From: an uncultured Actinomycetes bacterium
Lineage (GTDB): Bacteria; Actinomycetota; Actinomycetes; Nanopelagicales; Nanopelagicaceae
Length of the DNA: 7,753 nt
Assembly: GCA_903852955.1 (NCBI GenBank)
Contig: CAINSH010000208.1
Location: forward strand, 1 to 7,753
Direction of reading: 5' to 3'
A model generated the notes under the pieces. The model had not been told where the DNA came from. It did no database searches and saw only the letters and a list, made by a program, of their open reading frames with translations. Positions 1 to 7,042 of the stretch are shown here, piece by piece. Both the position numbers and the translations under genes were made by a program. Position 1 is the first letter of the stretch. Every line of letters begins with the position of its first letter.

Positions 1-84
1 CAGGCTGGCGATACACCAAATATCAAGAGCGCATTGTCTGATTTGGCCGACAAGGTCAATCAAATCATTGCAAGAAATAACTAA
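1..84 (+). CDS. C-terminus of probable ABC sugar-binding protein (partial)
   Basis: The window opens inside a reading frame that runs 27 codons to a TAA at 82-84. The visible tail includes the segment SALSDLADKVNQIIARNN, an amphipathic helix rich in A, D, K and N. Family-1 extracellular solute-binding proteins of sugar ABC importers often end this way. The call rests mainly on position: the gene is followed after 11 nt by two MalF/MalG-type permeases, and SBP-permease-permease is the standard order of carbohydrate ABC operons. As an SBP it would be a secreted lipoprotein that captures the oligosaccharide outside the membrane, but the signal peptide and binding domains lie left of the window. 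The fragment alone could not identify the family. Confidence 0.72.
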   Translation, partial: QAGDTPNIKSALSDLADKVNQIIARNN

Positions 85-95
85 GTAACAACTCC

Positions 96-1061
96 ATGTC
101 ACAAGCGAGGGTAATAGCAACCTCCCCCTTCAAAAAGAAGGGGGAGGTTGCTCCTCCACGCAAGAAATTAAAGGTGCCTCGGCTATTTATCTTCTTGTGC
201 ATGTCACCTTGGTTATTCGGAATTGTTTTTTTCACTGCATACCCAATGGTTTCAAGTTTTTATCAATCATTTACGAAATTCAATTTGATTGAATCCCCTC
301 AGTGGATTGGTTTAGATAACTTCCACCGAATGTTTTTCGAAGATGATGATTTTTGGCAAGCGCTAAAAAACACAATCTGGATCTCGGCAATTAGCATCCC
401 TTTGCGTATCGCTTTTGCAATGTTTACTGCGTGGGTTTTAACTAAGCCAAAGCGCGGACGCAATATTTACCGCACGATCTTCTTTTTGCCTTCCATGGTT
501 CCAGCTGTTGCTGCAACTATGGCTTTTACTTACATTTTTAATCCGGCATATGGTCCAATCAACCGTATGCTCGAAGCCATTGGAATCAAGGAGCCGCCAT
601 TTTGGTTCCTTGATCCTAAGTGGTCTAAGTGGGGATTAATCCTGCTCGGGCTTTGGGGTATCGGTGACACCATGATTATTTTCTTGGCAGGCTTACTCGA
701 TGTTCCAACTTCATTGTATGAAGCGGCTTCCCTTGAAGGTGCTAGTGCGTGGCAATCATTTCGCTACATCACACTTCCTTTAATGACACCAGTGATCTTC
801 TTTTCAACAGTAACTGGCGTTATTGGTAGCTTCCAATACTTTACCCAGGCCTACGTTGCTTCGGGTCAAGTAAATGATTATTCGCATTCGATGTATTTCT
901 ATGCCACTCATATCTATTACAGCGCATTTAGAGCCTATGAAATGGGTTATGCATCTGCATTGGCATGGGTGCTACTAGTAATCACTTTGCTCTGCACGCT
1001 CGTAATCTTGAAGACCCAAAAACGTTGGGTCCATTATCCGAACGGATCCCTGTTCAAATGA
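96..1061 (+). CDS. Sugar ABC transporter permease, MalF/UgpA type
   Basis: This 321-residue integral membrane subunit forms half of the translocation channel of a CUT1 carbohydrate importer. Hydrophobic segments lie at about residues 29-50, 91-115, 125-148, 178-200, 232-252 and 285-305, giving six helices. The cytoplasmic EAA loop that docks the ATPase is visible at 208-230 (YEAASLEGA, with the conserved Gly and the LP further on). The opening PWLFGIVFFTAYP and the segment WIGLDNF are typical of the family. The N-terminus is basic (KKK, RKK). No good Shine-Dalgarno precedes ATG 96, so translation probably couples to the binding-protein stop at 84. A perfect hairpin (116-152) occupies codons 7-19. 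An in-frame GTG at 174 is a possible alternative start that would exclude the hairpin and leave helix 1 intact. The ATPase is not encoded in the window and is probably a shared MsiK/UgpC-like subunit. Confidence 0.93.
   Translation: MSQARVIATSPFKKKGEVAPPRKKLKVPRLFIFLCMSPWLFGIVFFTAYPMVSSFYQSFTKFNLIESPQWIGLDNFHRMFFEDDDFWQALKNTIWISAISIPLRIAFAMFTAWVLTKPKRGRNIYRTIFFLPSMVPAVAATMAFTYIFNPAYGPINRMLEAIGIKEPPFWFLDPKWSKWGLILLGLWGIGDTMIIFLAGLLDVPTSLYEAASLEGASAWQSFRYITLPLMTPVIFFSTVTGVIGSFQYFTQAYVASGQVNDYSHSMYFYATHIYYSAFRAYEMGYASALAWVLLVITLLCTLVILKTQKRWVHYPNGSLFK
116..152 (+). repeat. Perfect 16-bp inverted repeat (hairpin) at binding-protein/permease junction
   Basis: The left arm 116-131 (AGCAACCTCCCCCTTC) and right arm 137-152 (GAAGGGGGAGGTTGCT) are exact reverse complements. 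They flank an AAAAA loop at 132-136. The stem is GC-rich and should be very stable as RNA. No U-tract follows (the next bases are CCTCCACGC), so it is not a canonical intrinsic terminator. It starts 31 nt after the binding-protein stop and 20 nt after the permease ATG. Hairpins after the binding-protein gene are known in ABC operons, for example the REP elements between malE and malF, where they stabilise upstream mRNA and keep binding protein in excess. A similar role here is inference. The right arm contains a purine-rich, SD-like GGGGGAGG that the stem would sequester. Confidence 0.85.
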
Positions 1062-1951
1062 GCACAATGACTTTAGAAAACCGTGAAAAGTTAGAGGCTC
1101 AATCTCTTCAAGCACGCCGTAAAAAGAGGTGGAACAACTTCTTGCACATGGTCGGCAATCACTCATTGCTCATTGCACTTTCAGTGATTTTTATAATGCC
1201 ACTGTATTTAGTAATTGTGCTTTCATTAATGAGCAAGGGGCAAGCTGAAACCCGTTCGCTGTGGCCACATCCATTTGTTTGGCACAACTACATCACTGTC
1301 TTTACGGCAGTTCCCTTTCTCAAATGGACACTTAATACTTTATTTGTCGCCCTCATGGGCACCATCGGAACTGTAGTTTCAAGCGTTCCTCCTGCTTACG
1401 TTTTGTCACGTTTGCAATGGAAAGGACGTCAGACAACATTTATCATCTTGCTTTCAACAATGATGTTGCCTGGTCAAGTAACAATGATTCCCGTCTACAT
1501 TATCTTCTCGAGGTTGCACTGGATTCCATCGTTCTTGCCCCTGATTGTGCCTTCCTTCTTTTCAAGTGCGTTTTCAGTCTTCTTACTACGTCAGTTCTTT
1601 ACTTCAATTCCAGATGAAATTTCCGACGCTGCTCGAATAGATGGCTGCAGTGAGTTCAAACTAATGATGAAAATCATCGTGCCCCTTGCAAAGCCAGCAA
1701 TCATGGCAATAGCCCTTTTTGCATTCCTAGGTTCATGGAATGACTTCTTCGGACCACTTCTCTACATCGTTGAAAATGAGGATCTTTGGACTTTAGGTAT
1801 TGGATTAAATGCTTTCCAAGGAATTCACCACGTTGATAAGAATATGATGATGACCGCATCGGCACTGTTTATGGCCCCTGTAATCATCATCTTCTTCTTT
1901 TCCCAAAAAGTCTTCATCGAAGGCGTGACATTGACTGGAGTTAAAGGCTAA
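1058..1951 (+). CDS. Sugar ABC transporter permease, MalG/UgpE type
   Basis: This 297-residue protein is the second channel subunit and partner of the upstream permease. The start is ATG 1058, which overlaps the upstream stop as ATGA. The frame stays open back to an ATG at 965, but that would overlap the first permease by 97 nt and add a 31-residue tail unlike the family. Met4 (1067) is a minor alternative. Residues 1-30 are basic and cytoplasmic. Hydrophobic segments follow at about 36-58, 92-115, 127-150, 158-182, 212-236 and 266-284. The EAA loop is at 187-210 (ISDAARIDG, then IIVPL) with Asp in place of the first Glu, which is common in this family. SWNDFFGPLLYI and the C-terminal KVFIEGVTLTGVKG are standard MalG-type signatures. 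Confidence 0.94.
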   Translation: MSTMTLENREKLEAQSLQARRKKRWNNFLHMVGNHSLLIALSVIFIMPLYLVIVLSLMSKGQAETRSLWPHPFVWHNYITVFTAVPFLKWTLNTLFVALMGTIGTVVSSVPPAYVLSRLQWKGRQTTFIILLSTMMLPGQVTMIPVYIIFSRLHWIPSFLPLIVPSFFSSAFSVFLLRQFFTSIPDEISDAARIDGCSEFKLMMKIIVPLAKPAIMAIALFAFLGSWNDFFGPLLYIVENEDLWTLGIGLNAFQGIHHVDKNMMMTASALFMAPVIIIFFFSQKVFIEGVTLTGVKG

Positions 1952-3169
1952 ATGCACGCTAACGCCACTCCTGCAGTTCCATCACTTATTCGCGAGCTTA
2001 ATGAGCGCAGCGTTTTGGATACTTTGCGGGCGCATGGCGCATTGCATGCAGCAGAAATTGCACGCCATATTGGTTTATCTAAACCAACTACGGCCGATAT
2101 TTTAAGATCACTATGCGATAGCAGGTTAATTCAAGAGTATTCACCTGGTGAAGATGACTCCAAACGTGCTCGCTCAGTCTATGAAGCAATCAGTGATGTA
2201 AAAGTTAGTCTTGGAATCGACATTGGCTCTCGTTTTATTCGTGCAGCAGTTGGCGATTTAAATCAAGTAATGCGCGCTCAGATCTCCGTGCCAGTTACTT
2301 CCCTTGCACTTAAGGACTTAACTGCCGTCATGCACAAGGCAGTTGACACAGTCCTTAAAGATTCTGGTTACAAACTTAAAGATGTAGCTGCAATTGTGGT
2401 TGGTACCCCGGGTGTTATTGATCAAAGTACTGGAGTTGTTTCAATTGCCGGAACAATTGGTTCACTTGATGGGGTAAATCTTGCATCCCATATTGAAAAA
2501 GAGTTTGGTATTAGACCAACACTTGAAAACGATATTAATCTGGTAACCGCTGCCGAACAATCTGCAGGCCACGGTCAAGGTGTCGAGAATTTTGCAGTCT
2601 TATCTGTTGGTTCTGGCTTAGGTTCAGGTTTAGTTCTCAACGGACATTTACATCGTGGACACCGCGGGGCTGCAGGTGAAATCTTCTATGTTCCTTTTGG
2701 CGATCCATTAGATATGCATCGAAGTGCAACTAATCCTTCTGGAGATCGCATCGCTGAAATAACTCGCGGGTTAGCCAAGAAACACAAAAGTAGTGTCCTA
2801 ACTGAGCCTTACTCAACTGTAGAGATTTTAAAGGCTGCTAAATCAGGAGATGAGCTAGGAATGGCAGTTATTGCCCTTGAAGCCGATCGCATCGCGCTTT
2901 ATATCGCGGCGATTTCTGCAGTTACAGATGTTGAACTAGTTGTTTTATCAGGCGGTATTGGACGTCAAGCAAGTTTTTTTATTGAACCAATTAAGAAACT
3001 GGTTTCAGAGATTGTGCCCTTTCCTCCACGGATTGAGGTTTCAACCCTTGGTGACTCTGGAATTCTTATCGGTGCAATCAACGTAGCTACCCAGCAGGCA
3101 TGTGATCGAGTCTTCAATGACGTTCACAAAAACGCAGGGGTAGTTCGAGGCCTAGCTGGGTCTATGTAA
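1952..3169 (+). CDS. ROK-family transcriptional regulator (winged HTH + ROK domain)
   Basis: This 405-residue protein is a probable sugar-responsive repressor of this operon. Residues about 17-62 form a winged helix-turn-helix (AAEIARHIGLSKPTTADILRSL), and from about 85 on there is an ROK sugar-binding/kinase-like fold. Visible landmarks are the phosphate loop LGIDIGSRF (88-96), with DIGSR in place of the kinase DIGGT; GTPGVID (151-157); LENDIN (191-196), holding the position of the kinase catalytic Asp; SVGSGLGSG (218-226); and GHRGAAGEI (236-244). The Zn-binding His and the CxCG..GC cysteines that normally follow are missing (FYVPFGDPLDMHR instead), which argues for a sensor rather than an active kinase. 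ATG 1952 directly follows the permease TAA; AAAGG at 1943-1947 is the likely ribosome site. Its operator is probably upstream of the binding-protein gene, outside the window. Confidence 0.92.
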   Translation: MHANATPAVPSLIRELNERSVLDTLRAHGALHAAEIARHIGLSKPTTADILRSLCDSRLIQEYSPGEDDSKRARSVYEAISDVKVSLGIDIGSRFIRAAVGDLNQVMRAQISVPVTSLALKDLTAVMHKAVDTVLKDSGYKLKDVAAIVVGTPGVIDQSTGVVSIAGTIGSLDGVNLASHIEKEFGIRPTLENDINLVTAAEQSAGHGQGVENFAVLSVGSGLGSGLVLNGHLHRGHRGAAGEIFYVPFGDPLDMHRSATNPSGDRIAEITRGLAKKHKSSVLTEPYSTVEILKAAKSGDELGMAVIALEADRIALYIAAISAVTDVELVVLSGGIGRQASFFIEPIKKLVSEIVPFPPRIEVSTLGDSGILIGAINVATQQACDRVFNDVHKNAGVVRGLAGSM

Positions 3170-4453
3170 ATGAAATTAGCGGTAATTGGTGGAGGTTCTA
3201 CTTACACGCCCGAACTCATTGATGGCATCATTAAACGGCATCACCGTTTACCTATTTCACACATTCATTTAATTGATATCGAGCCAACTAAATTAACAAT
3301 AATTGCAGCGTTTGCTAAGCGAATGATTAAGGCCGCCGGCCTTAATATCGAAATTGAATTTGGTACAGATCTTGCCGCCGGCGTACGTGGTGCATCCTTT
3401 GTGGTTAGCCAATTCCGGGTTGGTACACAAGCTGCCCGGCACCGCGATGAATTACTTGGGCGCAAATATAAATTGGTGGGTCAAGAAACAGTGGGTGTTG
3501 GCGGTTTTGCTAAAGCACTCCGAACTATTCCAGTTGCATTAAATGTTGCTCGCACAATTGTTGCCGAAGCTCCTGAAGCAAAACTGCTTAATTTCACAAA
3601 TCCTGCGGGCTTAATCACTCAAGCAATTATTCAAGAAGTCCCACAGCTCACAACTATTGGACTATGTAACGTTCCCTGGAATACACGGATAGAAGTTGCC
3701 GAAGCTATGGGTGTCTCTGCCGATGAGGTTACTTTCGATTACATTGGTTTAAATCACCTTTCATGGATTCGTGGAGTACAGATGGGTAATCAAGACCGCA
3801 GTTTGGAAGCGATTAAGGCTTTCAGATCTTTGACGATTGAAAAGGGTAGGCCTGGTGATTCTCCGGCTTGGACTCAAAGCTCCATAGATTTATTACAAGC
3901 AATTCCTAACTACTACCTGTCTTATTACTACTCTGAAAAAGCTTGGATTGACTATCAATCGCAGCATCCAACCCGTGCCAGCGAAGTAATGAAGATTGAA
4001 GAGGTTTTGATTGAGAAGTTCAAAGATGAAGCATTGGTTACAAAGCCAGAGGAGTTAATGCAGCGCGGTGGTGCTTATTACTCTGACTCTGCCGCGGAAT
4101 TAATGGCCGATATTCACACCAATGCTGGCACTACTCATATCGTAAACACGCTCAATAACGGCGCAGTTCCGGGATTTCCTGATGATGCCGTAATGGAGAT
4201 TCCTGCGGTGATTACTTCTAGTGGTGCCACATCGATTAAGACAACTCAGATGCGCGGTGATATCGATTCATTAGTAAGAAGTGTAAAAGATTTTGAACTT
4301 TTGACAATTAACGCCGCCGTAACAGGCAATGAAGATTCGGCTTTGCGCGCGCTTATAACTAATCCAATCGGGCCAGATATCTCTGATGCTCGCGATGTGT
4401 GGGCAGATTTACGTAAGGATAATGCTGGAATGATCGGATTGTTCAATGCCTAA
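3170..4453 (+). CDS. GH4 family 6-phospho-beta-glycosidase (NAD+/Mn2+ dependent)
   Basis: This 427-residue cytoplasmic enzyme is full length for glycoside hydrolase family 4. The family cleaves glycosides through NAD-dependent oxidation at C3, elimination and readdition. The Rossmann start is [18 protein letters not shown] (2-19). The signatures [14 protein letters not shown] (81-94), [19 protein letters not shown] (103-121) and [10 protein letters not shown] (141-150) follow. The metal site fits Cys166 in GLCNVP and His196 in GLNHLSW. CNVP is the pattern I associate with 6-phospho-beta-glucosidases, as against the CDMP/CHS patterns of alpha-specific members. The Tyr-rich NYYLSYYY (247-254) sits where the catalytic Tyr is expected. 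E. coli ChbF shows that GH4 can act on chitobiose-6-phosphate, so an amino-sugar substrate fits this operon. There is no PTS nearby, so a phosphorylated substrate must come from a kinase. The start directly abuts the ROK stop codon. Confidence 0.92.
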   Translation: MKLAVIGGGSTYTPELIDGIIKRHHRLPISHIHLIDIEPTKLTIIAAFAKRMIKAAGLNIEIEFGTDLAAGVRGASFVVSQFRVGTQAARHRDELLGRKYKLVGQETVGVGGFAKALRTIPVALNVARTIVAEAPEAKLLNFTNPAGLITQAIIQEVPQLTTIGLCNVPWNTRIEVAEAMGVSADEVTFDYIGLNHLSWIRGVQMGNQDRSLEAIKAFRSLTIEKGRPGDSPAWTQSSIDLLQAIPNYYLSYYYSEKAWIDYQSQHPTRASEVMKIEEVLIEKFKDEALVTKPEELMQRGGAYYSDSAAELMADIHTNAGTTHIVNTLNNGAVPGFPDDAVMEIPAVITSSGATSIKTTQMRGDIDSLVRSVKDFELLTINAAVTGNEDSALRALITNPIGPDISDARDVWADLRKDNAGMIGLFNA

Positions 4454-5417
4454 AGTGATCCTAGGAATTGATGGCGGTGGCACAAAGACTCATGCCTGCT
4501 TAGTAGATCTTGATGGAAACATTGTGGCAACTGCGGCAAATGGCGGCGCGAATTGGGAACGCATTGGTGTTGCTGCGGTACAAAAAAACTTAAGTGAAAT
4601 TATCGATGTGGTTTGCCTAAAAGCTTCTGTCACTCGCGCAGAAATTGTTGATTCAACTTTTGCCCTTGCCGGGGTTGATTGGGATGAAGATCAGGTATTG
4701 CTTGCACCAGTAATTACTGCACTTGGCCTCGATGGCAAGTGTGAGTTGATTAATGATTCATTTGCCGCTCTATTTGCCGGTATTCCTTCAGGAATCGGTT
4801 GTGTATCTATTGCCGGTACGGGCGGAAAATCCGCTGGCAGAACCAAACTAAAAAGCGTTCAAACAATGGGCATGGAACTTGGTGAGGGAGGCGGCGCCGG
4901 ACAACTTGTCGATACCGCGTTAGATTTAATTGCACGCGCACATCACGGCATTATTGAAAAAACTGCCCTTTATGACGAGATTCCAAAAGCTGTTGGCTTT
5001 GATGATCATGTGCAGTTTTTTACCGCCGTCGCTAGAGGCCGCCTACATTTAGATGAAAGTTTGGCTCCGCTTATTTTTAAACTCGCAGATCAAGGTGATG
5101 CACTTGCCCTTGAAACTGTGAGCAAAGTTGCCCGCCAACATGCCATTGATATCCAAGGAATTGTTAAGCAGTTGGATTTCGGCCAAGCCCCTATCGAATT
5201 AATCCGGGCAGGTGGCTTACATACTGCGGCAAATGAGAGCTTTGATAGCGTTTTTGTCGCGGTTTTGAAAGAGGTTTTGCCTAATGTGCACTTGCAGACT
5301 TTAGAGGTCTCCCCCGTATATGGCGCCGTCATGCATGCAGCGCACCATTATTTTGAGACCGTCACACCAGAATTTATAGAAACTTTGACCTCTGCTTCTG
5401 AAAAAGTTGAAATCTGA
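4446..5417 (+). CDS. BadF/BadG/BcrA/BcrD-type ATPase, probable N-acetylglucosamine kinase
   Basis: This 323-residue ASKHA-fold kinase has the length of NAGK-type GlcNAc kinases and is shorter than most dehydratase activators. It shows the phosphate-1 loop GIDGGGTKTHA (7-17), an alternating Gly/Ala-rich core, LINDSFAALFAG (101-112) with the putative catalytic Asp104, the second phosphate loop SIAGTGGKSAGR (121-132), ELGEGGGAGQL (144-154) and the adenosine-site RAGGL (254-258). The likely reaction is ATP-dependent phosphorylation of GlcNAc at O6, taking the GH84 product toward NagA/NagB. Two loops deviate from what I recall as usual: GTGG where GTGS is common, and LGEGGGAG where LGDEGSG/A is common. 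The substrate is therefore inferred; glucosamine, MurNAc or a whole disaccharide are alternatives. No iron-sulphur Cys cluster is seen, so it is not a dehydratase activator. The gene overlaps GH4 by 8 nt. Confidence 0.85.
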   Translation: MPKVILGIDGGGTKTHACLVDLDGNIVATAANGGANWERIGVAAVQKNLSEIIDVVCLKASVTRAEIVDSTFALAGVDWDEDQVLLAPVITALGLDGKCELINDSFAALFAGIPSGIGCVSIAGTGGKSAGRTKLKSVQTMGMELGEGGGAGQLVDTALDLIARAHHGIIEKTALYDEIPKAVGFDDHVQFFTAVARGRLHLDESLAPLIFKLADQGDALALETVSKVARQHAIDIQGIVKQLDFGQAPIELIRAGGLHTAANESFDSVFVAVLKEVLPNVHLQTLEVSPVYGAVMHAAHHYFETVTPEFIETLTSASEKVEI

Positions 5418-7033
5418 TGAATTTAAAAACTCAAAACCCAACACAACAAGAGATTGCAGAAAACTTCTTTAAATTACATCCAGTTGAAACCATAGATGTC
5501 ATTACGGTTCAAGCGGCTCGACCAATAAAGCTTGAGGGCTACACGATTTCTGCTTCACGAAGTGACAAAGGAGTAAGTGCAACAATCGGTATCGCTTTGG
5601 ATCACAGCCTGCGATATGCCTTGAACCGTTTGAAATCTTGGCTGGCAACTAATGAGTTAGAGCTAGATATTGATGAAGGCCCTGATTTCCCAATTCGCGG
5701 TGTTGTGGAAGGGTTTTACGGAAAGCCCTGGAGCCATGAACAGCGTTTAAGAGGTATTAAGAACTTTGGTGACTTCAACATGAATACCTACTTCCTTGCA
5801 CCAAAAGATATTCCTTGGCAGCGTTTCAATTGGCGTGCCCCTTTTGATGCAGATTTTCTAAGTTCAACTCAAGAACTCATTGATGCAGGCCGAAAAAATG
5901 CTATCGATATCGCAGTCTGCGTATCCCCTGGGTTATCAGTTAAGTATTGCGATGAGGCCGATGTTGATGCCGTAGTGCACCGTTACAAGCAGCTCTTTGA
6001 TTTAGGTGCCCGGCATTTTGGATTACTGTGGGATGACATTGCTTGGGAGCTATCCCATGAAGAAGACATCGCTACATATGTTTCAACCGCGGCAGCACAT
6101 GCTGATTTTAGTAATCGCGTTTGGGCAAAAATAGCCGCCCTTGATCCAAAAACTGTATTAACTCTTTGTCCGATGCATTATTCAGGACGCGGAAACGAGC
6201 CGTATGTGCAAGAACTCGGCCGAGAACTACACCCTCGCGTAAATATCATGTGGACTGGTCGCTCAATTATCTCCGAGTACTTAGATATCGCAGATGCTGT
6301 TATTTTCGAGCGTAACGCACTTCGGCAGGCACTCTATTGGGATAATTTTCCAGTTAATGATGGTGGATTACAAGCCAATCTTTACATCGGCCCGCTGCGT
6401 GGACGTGAAGTTGGTTTGCATAAATATTCCTCCGGTTTAGTTTCAAATCCCATGTTGCAATTTGAAATGTCGCAACTCCCGCTTTTTACTATTGGGCAAT
6501 ATCTCTGGAATGGCGCAACTTATGATCCAGATCAATCTTGGGAAAATGCACTAGTTCACTTAGTTGAAAATGAAGCAGATCGTCTAGCCCTTCGAAAGTT
6601 TTTACGAACAACTATGGGTACTCCTGTAGGTGGTGATCCAGCCCCGGATTTACGCCAAGTATTTCGTAGAGGCGTAACCCAGTGGCGTCAAGGAAACCTA
6701 GAAGAGGCCGGAGATATTTTTGTCACTGCCGGCAAGGAAATTATTGAAAATCACCGCGCGTTAACTCAACCTGAATTTAGTAAGCCTTTAATAATCGCTG
6801 AAATCGAAAAATGGTTGGAGAAATACTTAATTGGTGGCGAAACCTTAATTGGACTTGGCCAAACGCTTGCTGGTTGTGGCTTTGATTCAGTTAAAAAATG
6901 TATCAGTGGCACTCCTGCCGATATCTTGGCTCTTGAACAACTTCGTGAGTGCCTAGAAGCACACCGCAAGAATCTTTTTGGAGATCAAATTGCAGGTCCC
7001 ATCAACGAACTCATGGCAGAGCTTCAGAGCTAA
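5417..7033 (+). CDS. GH84 beta-N-acetylglucosaminidase (O-GlcNAcase-like), cytoplasmic
   Basis: This 538-residue enzyme removes terminal beta-GlcNAc by substrate-assisted catalysis through an oxazoline. Residues about 1-92 resemble the small alpha/beta domain that precedes GH84 barrels. The barrel starts at IRGVVEGFYGKPW (93-105), which is diagnostic. The pattern matches what I recall of the bacterial GH84 active site: Tyr101, Lys130 (LAPKD), the Asp206-Asp207 pair in LLWDDIAW, Tyr255 in CPMHYSG, Trp308/Asn310/Asp315 in YWDNFPVND and Asn344 in SNPM. MWTGRSI (278-284) is also conserved. Residues after about 375 look helical. There is no signal peptide, membrane segment or carbohydrate-binding module, unlike clostridial secreted relatives, so it should act on imported sugars. 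PKDI-PW replaces the frequent PKDD-PY. It starts within TGATG at the kinase stop, with a 1 nt overlap. Confidence 0.92.
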   Translation: MNLKTQNPTQQEIAENFFKLHPVETIDVITVQAARPIKLEGYTISASRSDKGVSATIGIALDHSLRYALNRLKSWLATNELELDIDEGPDFPIRGVVEGFYGKPWSHEQRLRGIKNFGDFNMNTYFLAPKDIPWQRFNWRAPFDADFLSSTQELIDAGRKNAIDIAVCVSPGLSVKYCDEADVDAVVHRYKQLFDLGARHFGLLWDDIAWELSHEEDIATYVSTAAAHADFSNRVWAKIAALDPKTVLTLCPMHYSGRGNEPYVQELGRELHPRVNIMWTGRSIISEYLDIADAVIFERNALRQALYWDNFPVNDGGLQANLYIGPLRGREVGLHKYSSGLVSNPMLQFEMSQLPLFTIGQYLWNGATYDPDQSWENALVHLVENEADRLALRKFLRTTMGTPVGGDPAPDLRQVFRRGVTQWRQGNLEEAGDIFVTAGKEIIENHRALTQPEFSKPLIIAEIEKWLEKYLIGGETLIGLGQTLAGCGFDSVKKCISGTPADILALEQLRECLEAHRKNLFGDQIAGPINELMAELQS

Positions 7034-7037
7034 GGGG
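7032..7037 (+). promoter_or_regulatory. Shine-Dalgarno for the SGNH hydrolase gene
   Basis: AAGGGG lies 5 nt upstream of ATG 7043 and overlaps the GH84 stop codon. It is the clearest ribosome-binding site in the window. The other internal starts rely on weak purine runs and stop/start coupling. It supports ATG 7043 as the start and suggests this last gene is translated partly independently of GH84. Confidence 0.7.
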
Positions 7038-7042
7038 TAAAG

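Noticed and set aside
116..152. Intrinsic transcription terminator
   Set aside because: The stem is strong, but it is followed by CCTCCACGC rather than a U-rich run, and the downstream genes clearly belong to the same operon.
965..1057. Upstream extension of the second permease from ATG 965
   Set aside because: It lies wholly inside the first permease gene in another frame and encodes a non-family 31-residue tail. ATG 1058, in the ATGA overlap, gives a normal MalG-type N-terminus.
975..1166. Minus-strand open frame of 63 codons, and similar minus-strand frames at 3265-3465, 4246-4446, 5090-5332, 6766-6969 and 7159-7356
   Set aside because: Each lies inside a confidently identified + strand gene and shows no recognisable motif or ribosome site.
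1417..1617. Plus-strand open frame of 66 codons, and another at 3354-3542
   Set aside because: These are out-of-frame readings of the permease and GH4 genes with no family features.
2974..2980. Run of seven T in the ROK gene as a possible frameshift or slippage site
   Set aside because: The frame continues without interruption through conserved ROK C-terminal sequence, and no alternative product is apparent.
4446..5417. (R)-2-hydroxyacyl-CoA dehydratase activator (BadF/HgdC type)
   Set aside because: No iron-sulphur Cys motif is seen and the neighbours are sugar genes; the length and context fit a GlcNAc-type kinase.
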